The notes under the pieces are model-generated. The model saw nothing but the letters and a program-made list of their open reading frames with translations, ran no database searches and was not told the DNA's origin. A stretch of 64,000 nucleotides of DNA from Nymphaea colorata. Taxonomy: Eukaryota > Streptophyta > Magnoliopsida > Nymphaeales > Nymphaeaceae. The DNA lies in NCBI RefSeq assembly GCF_008831285.2, contig NC_045138.2, forward strand, positions 29,171,934 to 29,235,933, given 5' to 3'. Of the stretch, positions 35,121 through 48,015 are shown one piece after another; the first letter of the stretch is position 1, and each line of letters begins with the position of its first letter. The position numbers and the translations under genes are program-made.

Positions 35121-37611
35121 ATTTATAACCACCTAAGAAGATATTTATTAAAATACAGATTTTTCATGCACAATGTCTTTTTTCATATACATAAATGGAA
35201 AGTTTATGTATTGAGACATTCATGGATCTGAACCTTGGACATATTAAAGTTTACTGTCAAGAAGATTTTAGACAAAGCAAAATAATCCGATGCAAGGAAA
35301 AGTGGCTTCAAAGAAACTGCTGCCACTAATCAACTTTTTGCCTCCACCATTGGGTGCTGCATCTTTTTGCTAAATATAGTTGCAGAACTGCTTTATGTTA
35401 TTCTTATCAATATATTATCTTATCAATATATTATTTTGGTAATTGAGTGGCATGTTATTACATTATGATACAAAGAAGGTTTATATATTTTAAGCTGGAA
35501 GTATTTGAATTCTGCAAGTATTTGTTGTTAGAATTGTTTATCAGGCTTATGATGAAATAAGCACATATATATATATTTATATGTATGGTTTATTTTTGTA
35601 TTTAACTTGAACTGCGTACAACTTTACATAAAGTGACATGTGTTGTGTGTGTATCCACCAGGTACTTGGCGTTCGACAATTCTATTTATTTGATCACCAG
35701 ATCTAATTCTGGAATCTCTTTTTGACGTGACCATTTTAATTTCATAAACAGTGTTTAAATAATTTCCTGATATGTAACTTGATAAGATGTTCCGCAAATT
35801 GGAGCCTGGACATGCTCGGTTTGTCGATCAGCTTTCTTCCTTTTTCCTGAATTTGATTGAATGCACCAAATTGTTGTCTCCACCAATTAATGGTGTTGTG
35901 CGGCTCCCCACCTTTCTAGCTGGTTTCTTTCACTTGGAGCACCTTTGTTTTAAAAAAATTCATCAAACCCACGGGCCTGCACCAAAGTATGGAAGGTATA
36001 TATGAACCAAAAAAGAAAAGAGACATTCTTATCTTAATCTAAGATAGATAAATAGGCACATCCCATTGCATGGATCAAAGGTGCTGAGGCGGTTCGGGAC
36101 GAAAAAGTGAGTTATTTATACCAAGCATTTTCCTTATAACTAGATCCATTCTTTTTGTCTCTCTCAAAGAATCCTTTTGTTTTTAGGAAAGGAAGATTAG
36201 GATAATCCTCTCGATTGATACATCTGGCCACATTCTGTGTTTGCAGAAAGAGGTCTTTGGGAAATGATCAGGCTTCTTAGTGAAATAATAGTAATAGCTA
36301 GAAACATGCGCTCGAAAAATGATCAGGCTTCATATTTATAAATAATAACTAAAAGCCTAGTTCATCACCCGAGTGCCGACACATACAAAGACGTATCCAT
36401 CAAACAAAGGGCTCCAGAGTTCAAGTTTTTTTTTTCTCTTGGTGGTGCAAACATAAATTGCAAACAAAGCTCAAAAGCTGCCATGCTTGCTTTGGCGGCT
36501 AGGTACTGTTTACATAAATTCGATATATAAACAAGGTGATTTATGTGAGCAATTGCCTATACTTTTCTCCGCTACTGGTAAAGAGCAGTTGAAGTATTGC
36601 CAAAATTACCGTAGAAATAGAACAGAATCATGCTTTAAAGGTAGGTTATGCTCGATACAATATTTAATTAGTGACAAGTTGCTCACATTGAGCTACATGA
36701 AATTCCGAGCTTTGGAAACCAAGTTGGCATTTAGTGCACCTACTTACCTCTCGTGACAGCACATCCCTCATTGCCCCACCTTCCTGGATAACTAGTGGTG
36801 GGTGCAACCAAAATCCCCCAAAAAAGTGTTATACTCGTCAATAATGCTAGAAAAGTGGAGGAGTTATCTGTCCGTCTCGCACATCCATTTTAGGGATAAA
36901 GGAAAAGGTTTCATAAGAGCGGTTTCTTCCCCTCTCCCTTTCTCAGGCCTCAGCCCCCCTCCCTCTCCCTCAGACCCGGCCCGATGCCAATTGTTTTCCT
37001 GTTGTTTCGTGTTTGATGAGTTTCGCGGTAAGAGATTCAAGAACTATGAACTTAGCACAACGCATTCTGTGGGAGTTGTACAAGGTATTTTCTTGGAAAA
37101 CTTATAAAAAGATAGTTAAAATGATTGGTTGTCATGGTTCTTAAAATTTTCAAGTTAAAACTGAAACTATTAAAGAAGAACAGGTTGGAATATGCCCGAA
37201 GCCTCAAAGTAGGTCTGGTCATTACACATTGTTTGTTTATTCATTTGTTAGCTAATATATATATATATATATATATATGCTCAGGTTTCGCAAGGAATAG
37301 GGGACGGATAGATGGGCTTTTCTTGGCCATCGATTTAGTTTGTAAGAAAAAGAAAAAGAGGATAGAGATAATTTTGATGAAATTAGCATCATGGCATATT
37401 TTTCCAGAGAAGTCAGAAAATTTATGTGGCTCACGTGGCAGTGGGGACGTAAGCAGGTACCAATTGCTTCGGATCGAGGCAGTCTGTCTCAATCGATTTG
37501 GTGGATCGCATTTAACCAGATCTTGATTGAGTTTCGGACTAAAAAACTGTCTTCTTAAAACTATACCCAGATTGATTAACTTAAGATCTAACGTTCACAC
37601 GTAACCCTTTA
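35121..37611. other. Intergenic DNA before block B copy 2
   Basis: AT-rich with a (TA)n run at 37256-37278. A C/T-rich then GC-rich patch at 36925-36990, followed by a GTAAGAG donor-like site near 37028, could be a gene relic, but no protein is recognisable. The 35787-36005 frame (ATG at 35787) has no domain. Confidence 0.45.
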
Positions 37612-38186
37612 GATCCTTTTTGGATTTTTATTTAATTCCACTACATGCGCCACCTACCAGTACCAATCTTTCTTTGTTTTTTGTGTTTTTTCTTTCTTTT
37701 TTTCTCCTGTGAGAAACGACTCGAGTATCCTGCTAACTCAGCATCTTCTAAAGCTGTAAACTTGAGATAAAACAAGGAGTGCTTCGGCTTTTCTTCCATC
37801 TTCAGTTGTTTTCCCTCTCAATGCTTCCGTAATCTGCTACACCACACTACAGCCATAAAATCTTGTTTTTGGGAAAATCAGAGTGGCGAAAAAGCTTTGG
37901 TTTCTCTAGTGAAAATCCAAGTCTAGTCATTTCATGCATAAGAGAAAAAACTCTATCTTGTGGCCTAGCAAGAAGAAACGTAAGCCTGAACTTCTTGGAG
38001 AAACTCTTAAAGAGCAACTTCCACTGTACTTTCTCCACTACCAGCAAGAATATACATGTGTAGATAACTTAATCTTCCACATGGATGACAAACTGATGGC
38101 CATGAAATGAATGCAGGATGCAATATTTCAGATGCAGCTGGAAGAACAAGGGAGGATTCTGTTCATCACAATGATGAGATGAGTAG

Positions 38187-38399
38187 GTGGGTAGCGATGG
38201 GTCAAATCGGAGTTTAAGGAACTCAATTGCTTCATTTAATTTTTTGGGTCAGCTGCACAAGAAAATTTCTTTAATATTCACTCAAACTGCTGTTATCTTC
38301 ATCCGATATTGGAATAACAGATTCTTCCGCCACGACCAGGTTTCTTGGATCATGGAATTTAGGCAGAAATATTGCAGAATCAATTTGAAGAGCATATGA
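38187..38399 (+). pseudogene. Unknown coding relic in block B, copy 2
   Basis: Seventy codons in the same frame as 7681-7875 in copy 1. The residues are almost all the same (LRNSIASFNFLGQLHKK core; RQKYCRINLKSI end). There is no ATG at the proper place (the frame opens at a GTG). Conservation of frame and of the final stop suggests it was once a last exon. Family unknown. Confidence 0.35.
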
Positions 38400-39257
38400 G
38401 AATTTAAATTGTAAGTGGATCAATTAATTTGAACACCGGCGCAAGGGAAAACAAGAGTTCTAGCCATTAGTTATTCCAAGATAGAAAATGCCTACCCGAA
38501 AAACAAGAGTTCTAGCCATTAGGAATTTAATTGGAAAAGGATAACTCAAGCCTTTAAGAAACATAACAGGAAAAGCAAGACACAGATTCCCATGTATGAA
38601 GACATCTCTTCAAAGAAGAGCTGACCAGATAATTCAAAATGATCTGCATTGCTGATGGTGAGATATCCATATGGAGGTATCAGTTAGTAATCGAAGAGGT
38701 TCATTTTTCTATTGCATAGCAACACTGCAAGACATATATAGCATCAGACTGAAACTGTCAAAAGTTCAATTACTGTTGCAATAAGTGGTAGGAAAAGGAG
38801 AGAATGAAAACAAACTGAAAGAGGCCAAGAATTCATTAATGCTCAAGGTTGGTCTCTTGCTAAGATCTGAGAGAGGTTTATCTAACATTTGCAGATTGCC
38901 TATTGGAGGACAAAAAATAAAACAGAACTTTTTTTTGTTTAAGATCTAAGATAGCCTTTACAATGCCGGACTGTTCCCTAGAGAAAAGGTATTTCATGTT
39001 TGAATATTAAAGGACAAGAGAAAACAAAACCGGCCTAGACCCGAAGCTGGTTATGTACACCGTTTTCGTGTATGAAATTTCATGGGCTATTTTAATAAGG
39101 ACAAAAATTACCCATGGTTAATAGAAAAAGAAACTTTTTATAAAGACAAAAAAGCAAACCACAAAAAGAAGATTTGAAGATTTGATAAATATAAAATTTG
39201 TCAGTCTATATATGCATGTCATTATGACCAATATGCCATTCTAAACAGTAAAAAAAC

Positions 39258-39545
39258 ATTATTTAATACATTCGTTTGTTATCACATTATCTCATAAGTA
39301 TTTTATTATCTCATACATTTGGCTGTTATTTCATTATCTCATAAATATTTTATTATTTCATAAACATTGTCTCATACTTATGTTTATCGTTATCTTATAT
39401 TTTGTCTGTTATTTTATTATATCATAGTTCTTTTGTTATCCAATAAACATTATCTCATATGTTTAACATTATTTCATACATATGTCTTTATCTCAAAAAT
39501 CTTTTATTATATCATACACATTATTTCAAACTTATTTGTTATCTC
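39258..39545. repeat. Degenerate AT-rich tandem repeat, copy 2
   Basis: The same TTATCTCATA-like array as at 8735-8985, with one extra stretch near 39300-39360. Confidence 0.7.
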
Positions 39546-40275
39546 ATCCACATGTATATATAATATTTGGGTATAAAAGTAAATATGAAGATTAATAATA
39601 AGGTCCACATACGACATACACTAGTTAAATAGATGCAACAACACTTTCCAGTTTGTGATGAACATTGTAAAGTGTGTCTTTAAAAATGCAGTATCCTCTT
39701 CTAATAAAAAAAGTAAAAGATTGCATGAACTGCTGTTCTTCTTTCCAACATGCCCCCTAAATTTGAATGCCATTGAATTTTCTGTTTTTCTTTTCTGTTT
39801 TTCTTTCTTTTTTGTAGCTTGCAAATGTCTTGTTCTGGGAAACTACATGTAGCTTCAACCTTTGCTTGCACTTCCAAGAAAAATCTGCACTAAGGCCTAA
39901 ATTTCGTTGTTCCCATACAATGGGCGGAGCTAGAAATTTGGGAAGAATTAAGTAAATTAATAGTTCAAAAAGGGCACTCATATATAAATGTATGGAAATA
40001 TATTATCTATTTTTATATAAATCTTTTAGATCCACATGTTTAAGGTTCAATGGAGCCACCTTTAAGAATGATACGCCTTCTACCAAAAAAAGCATGCGTC
40101 TCCTTTTACTAACATTTGTCGATTGGTTGTCACTTGTTCTAGACCCACATTTTCAGTTTTCATCTTCCTAGTTCAAAAACTTGCAAGCAGATCCTAATAA
40201 TAAATTTCGATCAGAATTGGTTGAGGTATCCATAAACTACACTTCTTGCCATGTATTACGGGAACTGGTCTGACT

Positions 40276-40578
40276 GTAGAGGTAGGCTGGTCGGGTACCT
40301 GAGGGGCTTCCAGGTACCCTGCTTAGGTTCAGCCGGGCTTGGGATGGACTTTTGGGGTACTTTCCTCAGGTCAAGTTGGGCTCGGGTTGTGGCCCGACAA
40401 TATGATATATAAAAAAAATATTATATTTTAACATATTTTTTCATAAAAAATATATGCTCATATATTTTATTATTATTTTTTTTATTATAACCTCGTCGGG
40501 CCCAAGCCACAGGCTCAACCTTTGGGTGGCCACAACTTGTCTTCAAATCGGTCGGGCCGGCTCGGTGCCCAACCCTAT
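40276..40578. mobile_element. hAT-like GC-ended element inside block F
   Basis: GC-rich ends (TAGAGGTAGGC...GGTCGGGTACC at left; TAGGGTTGGGCACCGAGCCGG on the minus strand at right) enclose an AT-rich core. The same insert is at 59896-60190 and, truncated, at 45218-45375. The design resembles the 5875 element, but no target duplication was found. It was present before block F duplicated. Confidence 0.42.
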
Positions 40579-43500
40579 CTTAATATTTAAACAGACCTCC
40601 TTTTACACAAACCCATGTCTTTAACAAAAATTGTAAAAGTATTAATCTAGGAGTGCAAATAGATTAGTTTCTATCATACACCAAGCTTACCCTTTGCATG
40701 GGGTTTATATATCTCTCGCAATGCATCTATAAATTAGTAACACAGAAGTTCGTTGACTCGCGTATCCATTTGCACTCCTAGATTCAGGAGATCTCTTTGA
40801 ACTGCTCCAATTATGGTTTGACAACACTTGCAAAACATACTAATTGTCTGTCAATCTCGTCTATCGTTAATGTTCCAAACGCATTGACACAGATGTGCCT
40901 TTCATAAGGGATCATATTCAGTAGAATTTTATCCAAGTTCTCTACTTGTCTAGGGATGTTAATAAATCCAATTTAGATCTAACATCTAGTCAAACACTTC
41001 CAAATAATAAGTTAGGGAAAAATTTATGGTGTTAGATTAAGTAATCAAATCATATTTGAGTTTGAGAAAGTACATTTGATTGCGTTCGAATTTCATTGAA
41101 TATTTGATGAGATGTGGATCAGACTTTAGGTTTAATAGATATTCTGTATCCAAATGTCCACACATTTTGACAGTAGTATCTTAGCATATAATAATTTGGC
41201 TTGTATTTGGTCCAAAAATTGGATTTTGGATTTGAATGTGAATTTTAAAATCAAATTTGGATTGGATTCAAATTGTGAATTCAGGTTCAAATTTGGATAT
41301 GATATAAATTTTTCTTCATTCATATTTGAATCCAAATTCGAATGCAAATATCTGAACGTTCAAAATAATGAATACAGTAAAGGGTATGTCTGATTCAAAT
41401 CTGATTCATTGACATCTCTATACTTATCAAATCCACTTGTTGGCAATTTGATGAAGCCATTCAGCTCGGTCTTCATTTCTTCAACACAATCTCAAGGTCA
41501 ATCAATGTCCCATGCATTTGATGGAAAAAAGTGTTAAGGTAAGAGAGCAACAAAAATCTCAAAGCATCCAAATCCAGCCATGGAAGACTAAACACGTCTA
41601 TTCCAATAATAGATAAATTTAGGTACAATATCAGTCCAACTTTTCAATATACTAAGCTACAGGAAACTAAAAGTTCTTTTATGTCTGGATATGAAGCTGT
41701 CATAGTTGCTAACGAGCGAGCAAGCATGCAACTGTTCTTTAGTTTATGGTTTGTTATGAATTGTTGAGTGAGTTGTGAGGGTTACTTGTATCGTTTCACG
41801 CTTGTACGGCTTCACACCCCTCTGGTGATTTTGTAGTAGCTTGGCCTTAGTTAGTTTTCGGGTAACCTCTCCTTGTTCATCTTTTCCCTTTTGGGTTTTG
41901 CGTCGGGTCCTGTCCGACCGGATAGAATTCTGTATTAATTTGTTTAGGATTTTTAGTTTTAGATTACTTCAAGTAGGTCTTGGGGGTAGGATCTCAAGGA
42001 CGGGTTCAACTTTTCTAATCGCCACCGGTCGGGTCCATAAAAAGAAGATGATAAGGTGTGCCCCCATGTCCGTGTCCAAGATCATTTGGTTAACGTGAAC
42101 AATGTTGGCATCTTGCTATTTTTCATGCTCTTACTGCACATGGTGACTTTTCCAAATTGATCATATGAGTGTTGACAAGCTTTGGGGGAGTTTGGACTTC
42201 CACCCTGCTCGAATGAGTTGAATCTGCATCAGACTCTGGAAGGGCTGGCATGAGGCACGTGCAACCCACACGGTTTGCTTTCCACTCTGAACTTTTTTTA
42301 AAACCTTGAACAATTTCAGATCAACCCCGTTTCAAAACCCAGCTTCAGAATGAAATTTCATAACTATAGCCGCATTCTTTGTAATCGGACCACCTTCGTT
42401 TCTAAACAAGAGGTCGTAAAAAGTACATAGATTGGTTTTGAGACCCCAGCCATAAGTGGGTCGTCCTGACCTTGCCTAATGAAAATTTTTAAACTTGAAC
42501 GATGGGGCCCTCATGGATTCATATATGAGATTTTCGACAGGTTTTGATACCAAATGGTCCCTCGAAAGGTTTCTGGCCTTTCATACGGGGCCCCCACTAC
42601 TTGATTGCTACCACATGTCGCATGAATCTGGACCAGCCTTTGAATTTAGATCTGGTGATCAGCCATCGTCTGATTAAATAATTGATCTATTGGATTCTTC
42701 ATTGTACTTATAGAATCTTTTCTGGTTGTCTCAGGACCAACTCATGGAATTATATTGTTAGACAATTAGCCGATTTGGATGTGATGCGATACAATAATAT
42801 TTTAGGGGCAAAATATCTCCTAAAGATAAACTGCAACACAAGATAGATTTTATTTTGTATTTTTATTTTGGAAGTTGGGAGTGAGTGGCTGGTTGGAGAA
42901 TTAATAGATGCACTGTTATTATTCTGATTTTCTCAAGCATGGGCTATTAAATTTGTTTTACACTTACCTTGTTTGTACACTAATCAAAAAGAGAAAATGA
43001 GTGTACATGTATATTGTATCGAGTGGTGTGCTGAGGACTCAAGATTTTCAGTCTAACTTAGAATGGAGAAATCTGTAAATTCTATATATAAAAATGATTT
43101 TCAATCTAAATTTGATTTAAATTATATATATATATATATAAACTATAAAGCACTAGATTCTCATCCCGCCTCATTAACACAACCCAAACAAAAAACATTG
43201 GGCTGCGTGTGAGAGGGATTCTTCTCACAACTGGAGGAATCCATGTTATTTATATAATAGAAAGAGAGAGTGTGAGTGTGTGGGTGAGAGTTCGCGCCAT
43301 GTGCTTGAATCTGCCTAAGCCGGAACCGGACCGGTTCAATGGCTCCTAAAATAGAGGCAAATTTTTGGGGGCAGTCCATCAGCTTGATTCATGGGTTGTG
43401 TTGTAGAAAGCTAACTAGTTTTTGGAATGGTTCGGTCAAATATACTTATTGACATCCCTATATCCTCATATAACTATCTCTAAGGAGTCAAACTAAGCTT

Positions 43501-43651
43501 GACCAAAACAAAATTTTTTTTGCTATAGATCACTTATTTATGCATAAGAACAGAGCTAGTGGACCACCATCACAAATGAAATCTTATTCAGTATCATTTT
43601 CCATCTGTTATCTTGTAGTTTTAAACATTATGTCTTCTGTCTTTCTACCAG

Positions 43652-43749
43652 GAGAATTAAGGTATTCAAGTCGAGCACCTGAGTTGGAAATTAGTTTTCA
43701 ACAACTTGATACTCCACAAACGGGCAGGTTTTTCAAGGAGTCTATTTGA
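43652..43749 (+). pseudogene. Exon-like end of an unknown gene in block C
   Basis: After a pyrimidine tract and acceptor (TCTTTCTACCAG) a frame reads GELRYSSRAPELEISFQQ, ends with FFKESI, and stops at TGA. Copy 3 (63153-63252) reads nearly the same with conservative changes. Copy 1 (11899-11979) lacks the bases for APELE but returns to the frame. It could be a last exon of an unknown gene. No family recognised. Confidence 0.3.
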
Positions 43750-44182
43750 GGGGCAGATAGTTAAAGTTTGCAATATTAGGTGTGAAATATGATTGTTCAG
43801 ATCCAACCAGCAGAGGAGCTTTTTCTTTATATGTATTCAATCTTATAGGGTATGCCCAGAACTCGGAACTCAGGTCAGTCTTGGATTGGGTCTTACAAGT
43901 AATTTGGACCAAAATTGTTCCAAATTCCTTTCTTTTACTTGTTTTAGTTTGTTTGTAACTTATTTTTGGCTCTGTTGTTATAGTTATTGGTCATTAACAT
44001 GTACTATTTTATTTATATGACTTGTTTATTTAAACATTGTTTTTTTTATGATTTCTATAGACCGATGCATGGAGCGTAAAAGCAAGAATTATTGAGCGCA
44101 ATATGCATTTATGTTAACTCAAGTAGCATGCATATATGAGATTAGATCTATCTAGCTTATAACTTAGTTTGTGTACATGCCA

Positions 44183-44208
44183 ATATATATATATATATAT
44201 ATATATAA
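44183..44208. repeat. (TA)n microsatellite
   Basis: About 26 bp of TA repeats following CATGCCAA. Confidence 0.9.
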
Positions 44209-45033
44209 TTGAAACTCAAGTAGGAGAGTCGTGTAGTGAACAGTAATTGAAACTATTCAACTTTACCTACATTCCTTTTCTTGAGTGGCAGGCGATACGT
44301 GTTACTTTGGTCTTCATTTCCATTAAATGAAATACCAAACTTCAACTGCTTCCTTCTAGAATGAAAACTTAGACAAATATTGTAACATGAAATGTTTAAA
44401 GTGCAACAGTCTAGTAATGAACTTTTTTTACTTGCACCAAAATAATAAAAAAAATCAGAAAATGAAAAATTGTATGCTAAGTTATTTACCCTATAAATAA
44501 AAAATGTATTAAAGTTCAACATTTGGTTAGTCCCCTTGAATTGAAATATGAAATCCATATATGAACCCTCCTTGATCTCTCCAACTTCCTAGTTTACGTA
44601 TGATGTTGAATTAGAGATAAATTTAGTTGAAGCGGGAAAGGCCACACGCTATTTTTTTAATATGAAAAAGTCTTGACATAAATATCCTAGATGCCTTTCA
44701 TTTCTTTTGTAATTATTATGTTTCTACTTCGTGGATTGCTCCAGCAAGTCTTGTTAACCCCTCGCGTTTTCTCTACTTCATATATATGCTACAAAAGCAA
44801 ATATTTTAAAATAAAGAAACTGAGGCTGGTTCAATATTTGCCTGCCCAACACTGTACTGTAATGGAGGAAGTTAAAGGTTGGAAGCTTGTGCTCAGCTTT
44901 CCAAGTGGCTGTTAGCCGAAAGTTTGCATGTTCGTGGAGGAAGTTAGAAGTAGAGAGAGATGTGTTTGCTTTCTAAGTGGGTCTTGTTAGCCATCAATTT
45001 TGTCCGTAGTTTAAGTTTTTGCTTTATATAAAA
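44209..45033. other. Intergenic DNA after block C copy 2
   Basis: AT-rich, no gene recognised. Confidence 0.5.
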
Positions 45034-45375
45034 GGTGGCCACCTTTAAGAATGATATGCCTTAACGTTTGTCGATTGGTTGTCACTTGTTCTAGACCCTC
45101 CGTTTTCATCTTCCTGGTTCAAAAACTTGCAAGGAGATCCTAATAATAAATGTCAATCAGAATTGGTACCATAAACTACACTTCTTGCCATATATTACGG
45201 GGACTGGTGTGACTATAGAGGTAGGCAGGTCGGGTACCTGAGGGGCTTTCAGGTACCCTGAGCCGGGCTTGGGATGGACTTTTGGGTACTTTGCTCAGGT
45301 CGAGCTGGGTTGGCCCGACAATATGATATATTAAAAAAATATTATATTTTAGCATATCTTTTCATAAAAAATATG
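45034..45375. repeat. Detached fragment of block F
   Basis: Matches 40044-40455 and 59657-60065, including the left part of the hAT-like insert, but it is cut at both ends and carries small deletions. It is an extra partial copy, 4.9 kb from copy 2. Confidence 0.8.
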
Positions 45376-45714
45376 ATATATGTACATGCCAATACATCAT
45401 GATATCAGTGAACAAACCGCTACAGTGCATTTTCTTGGGCTTTCTTCAAGGAGAAACTCTTTCCAATCTAAGTTTCTAGTTTGAGACTGCAAATTGGTGT
45501 ACAAGGTTAATAAGTTATACTGATACACAACCGGACGAATCACACTCTTGAGATCATCTAAACTCATGAGCTAGAGGGCACAAATGCATATCCCCAAGTG
45601 ACACAACTTGCATGAGACAATGCTACGGAATATAGTGTCGCCTGCACCATAAGTAACAGTTGTATGGCGCTGCCAACAGGTCACAATGTGCTTCAGTGAT
45701 GGCTGGTCCTCGTG

Positions 45715-45718
<4 letters not shown>

Positions 45719-45763
<45 letters not shown>
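45719..45763. repeat. (TG)n(AG)n compound microsatellite
   Basis: About 12 bp of TG followed by about 33 bp of AG dinucleotides. Confidence 0.95.
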
Positions 45764-45764
<1 letters not shown>

Positions 45765-46147
45765 ATCTATAAGGCGCTTCCAGAACAAATCTCAACTTAT
45801 GACGACCATGAGAAAAAGAATGATAGGTTTATGGTTAAAACCATCATCTATCAATTATACTCTCCACATACGCCTGAATGAGCTCTTTGTGTTTGTGTGT
45901 ATACATTTTAGAGGATGAGAACAACAAATATGACAGCTAGTTTATTGAAAATGGAATTCGCGCACCATGGCACTTGACTGTCACTAAAATTTCTTACCAT
46001 GGGAAAACATAAAGCAGAACTTCGTACCACTTTACATTGTCACTCGAATTGGCAAATTTTGAAACAGAACTTCGTACCTCTTTCCCTATCAAAACTCGCT
46101 TTTAAGGGTGCAGGACAGCTGGATAGGCTCCGTCTGGCGCCAGCCTC

Positions 46148-46149
<2 letters not shown>

Positions 46150-46183
<34 letters not shown>
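46150..46183. repeat. Poly(A) tract
   Basis: 34 consecutive A after GCCAGCCTCGC. The GC-rich DNA to its right (46198-46290) is unrelated to neighbouring sequence, so the tract may mark an old retroposition, but no target duplication was seen. Confidence 0.85.
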
Positions 46184-46184
<1 letters not shown>

Positions 46185-46349
46185 AAAATTCATTTCAGAG
46201 GGAAGGACGTCAGGTCCTCCCTTGTTCTGCGAAAGGGCCGGCGGTGGCCGTCCATCTCCGGCTACTCCTGCCGTCGGGATTTTTGGTCGTAGAGAAAGGT
46301 GGGACCAAAAATATTGTTTAGCCACTGAGAATAGAGGCCAGATTCGCTA

Positions 46350-46352
<3 letters not shown>

Positions 46353-46423
<71 letters not shown>
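46353..46423. repeat. (TA)n microsatellite, 71 bp
   Basis: Uninterrupted TA dinucleotides, the longest simple repeat in the window. Confidence 0.95.
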
Positions 46424-46427
<4 letters not shown>

Positions 46428-47576
46428 CCCACTATACACGAGTATTTTTAAATGAGCCTCTAGCCAATTTTTTTTTGTCTGCTTTGCTCATACAGGCGCC
46501 TCTCACTTGGACAATGCAGCAATTCAATATTAGCCACATCCGGAGTACTACTAAAGCGTGATCTTTGAATGACGTGGAACTAAATTTTGTATATCTATAA
46601 TTTATGCTTCCAACATTCAAATTAAGATGGAAAAGAAAAGGATCCATCGTCAGACATGCTTGAAAAACAATTCAAGCTCAACGTTTGGATGTCATCGTTC
46701 AAATGGACGCGCTTTTGTTTTGAGCAATGCCTACTTAACTGGTTTTCCATGTCTCATATGGCCGCACTCATAGTCAATTCTGTCTTGTAGTGCAACTTTT
46801 TATGAGCTAAGTTCAACATTGCCTTTGTCACGGTAGTCTGCTTCATTGTTTATATAAAACTTAAATTACTGGAATACCTAAAACATTGAGGATGAGTGCT
46901 AAATTACTTCACGGTAGTCCGTAAATGGAAAGGTGGTGTCAATACAATAAGGAAAGGCTCCACTTTTATCGCCTGCTATTGCACATGAGTCAAAGATTGT
47001 TTCAGTCAACTTAAATTGTACTTGTCCCTACTTGGAGAGGAAATAGCTGCTTCAAAGAGGTTAAATAATTTGCTAGTGCTGCTATACGTACTTCCATCTA
47101 TCTCTTGGTTTTTGTTTCATGACCAATAAAGGAGACGCAAATCTCCTGTGAGCAACAAATAAATCAGAAAAAAGATGACCATTTTTGTCAGTAAATCATA
47201 AGCCTCACAAACAAGATGGTATTATTTTCCAAGGAAAAAGAGATTTCAAGTTTCGGTACTGTAACCAGGGCATAACTACGCACAAGGCAATACGAATAGA
47301 CTTCCACCACCGATTTTGGGCAAACATGTAGCAAACTTTGTTGGGCAGTTTCTCACTTTAACAGATTTTCTGCCCCCTCCACAGCTAGACCAGAAGCAAT
47401 CAAATTAAAGAACGAGCTGCCTATGTGACAAGATTTCCATTTGCTTTAGTGTCCGTATCCACACTCACGATTCTCATTTCTAGACTTTTATACGTGCAAA
47501 AGGAATAACCTTAGACTAAGGGAGGTTTTGATTTTAAATCCGTAAATCTCAAACATTGGAAAGATTAGTCCAAAGG
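46424..47576. other. Intergenic DNA left of the large inverted repeat
   Basis: AT-rich, no gene recognised. Confidence 0.5.
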
Positions 47577-47582
47577 TGATCG

Positions 47583-48015
47583 GACATCCAACTCCTTCTA
47601 TCTCTGCACAATTTACAAATGACACACACAGTATATCATAGTTTCTACCGTTTTTTTTCTGTCTAATGGAGGAAGGGGAGCTTCCACTTGCAGAGAAGTT
47701 CTACTAAATATTACAGTTTGCGTATAAATTTGTCCATTTTCTTTCTCATAAAATATTCAGTGGCAAGATATTAATGAGGAACTAGAAGATATATATATAT
47801 AGATGACTATGACATCCAACTCATTCTATCTCTGCACAATTTACAAATGACACACACAGTATATCATAGTTTCTCCCGTTTTTTTCTGTCTAATGAAGGA
47901 AGGGGAGCTTCCACTTGCAAAGAAGTTCTACTAAATATTACAGTTTGCGTATAAATTTGTCCATTTTCTTTCTCATAAAATATTCAGTGGCAAGATATTA
48001 ATAAGGAACTAGAAG
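47583..48015. repeat. Direct repeat of 206 bp inside the left hairpin arm
   Basis: Units 47583-47788 and 47811-48015 are almost identical, from GACATCCAACTC to GGAACTAGAAG, separated by a short TA-rich linker and GATGACTAT. The same two units appear reversed in the right arm, so this duplication came before the inversion-duplication. Confidence 0.9.

Larger units (their letters stand above)
37612..39700. repeat. Duplicated block B, copy 2
   Basis: Aligns with 7085-9130. The conserved frame at its centre ends at the TGA 38397-38399 and keeps a CAG where copy 1 has a TAG stop. However, the upstream half has a 1-bp deletion (near 38009), an extra 13 bp around 38180 and further stops. Confidence 0.85.
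39715..44122. repeat. Duplicated block F+C, copy 2
   Basis: About 4.4 kb matching 59321-63566 along its length; its right third (42763-44122) also matches 10938-12358. It holds a GC-rich hAT-like insert (40276-40578), an AT-rich middle with repeated AAATTTGGAT-type motifs (41150-41350), and C-block exon-like frames. About 125 bp of the 41230-41380 stretch is missing from copy 3. No intact gene. Confidence 0.88.

Noticed and set aside
41841-42098. 85-codon frame in block F, repeated at 61330-61587
   Set aside because: It lacks an ATG at the start (TTG), has no domain, and its conservation is explained by the duplication itself.
46089-46455. Lys- or Phe-rich frames around 46.1-46.4 kb
   Set aside because: They are translations of the poly(A) tract and the (TA)n run.
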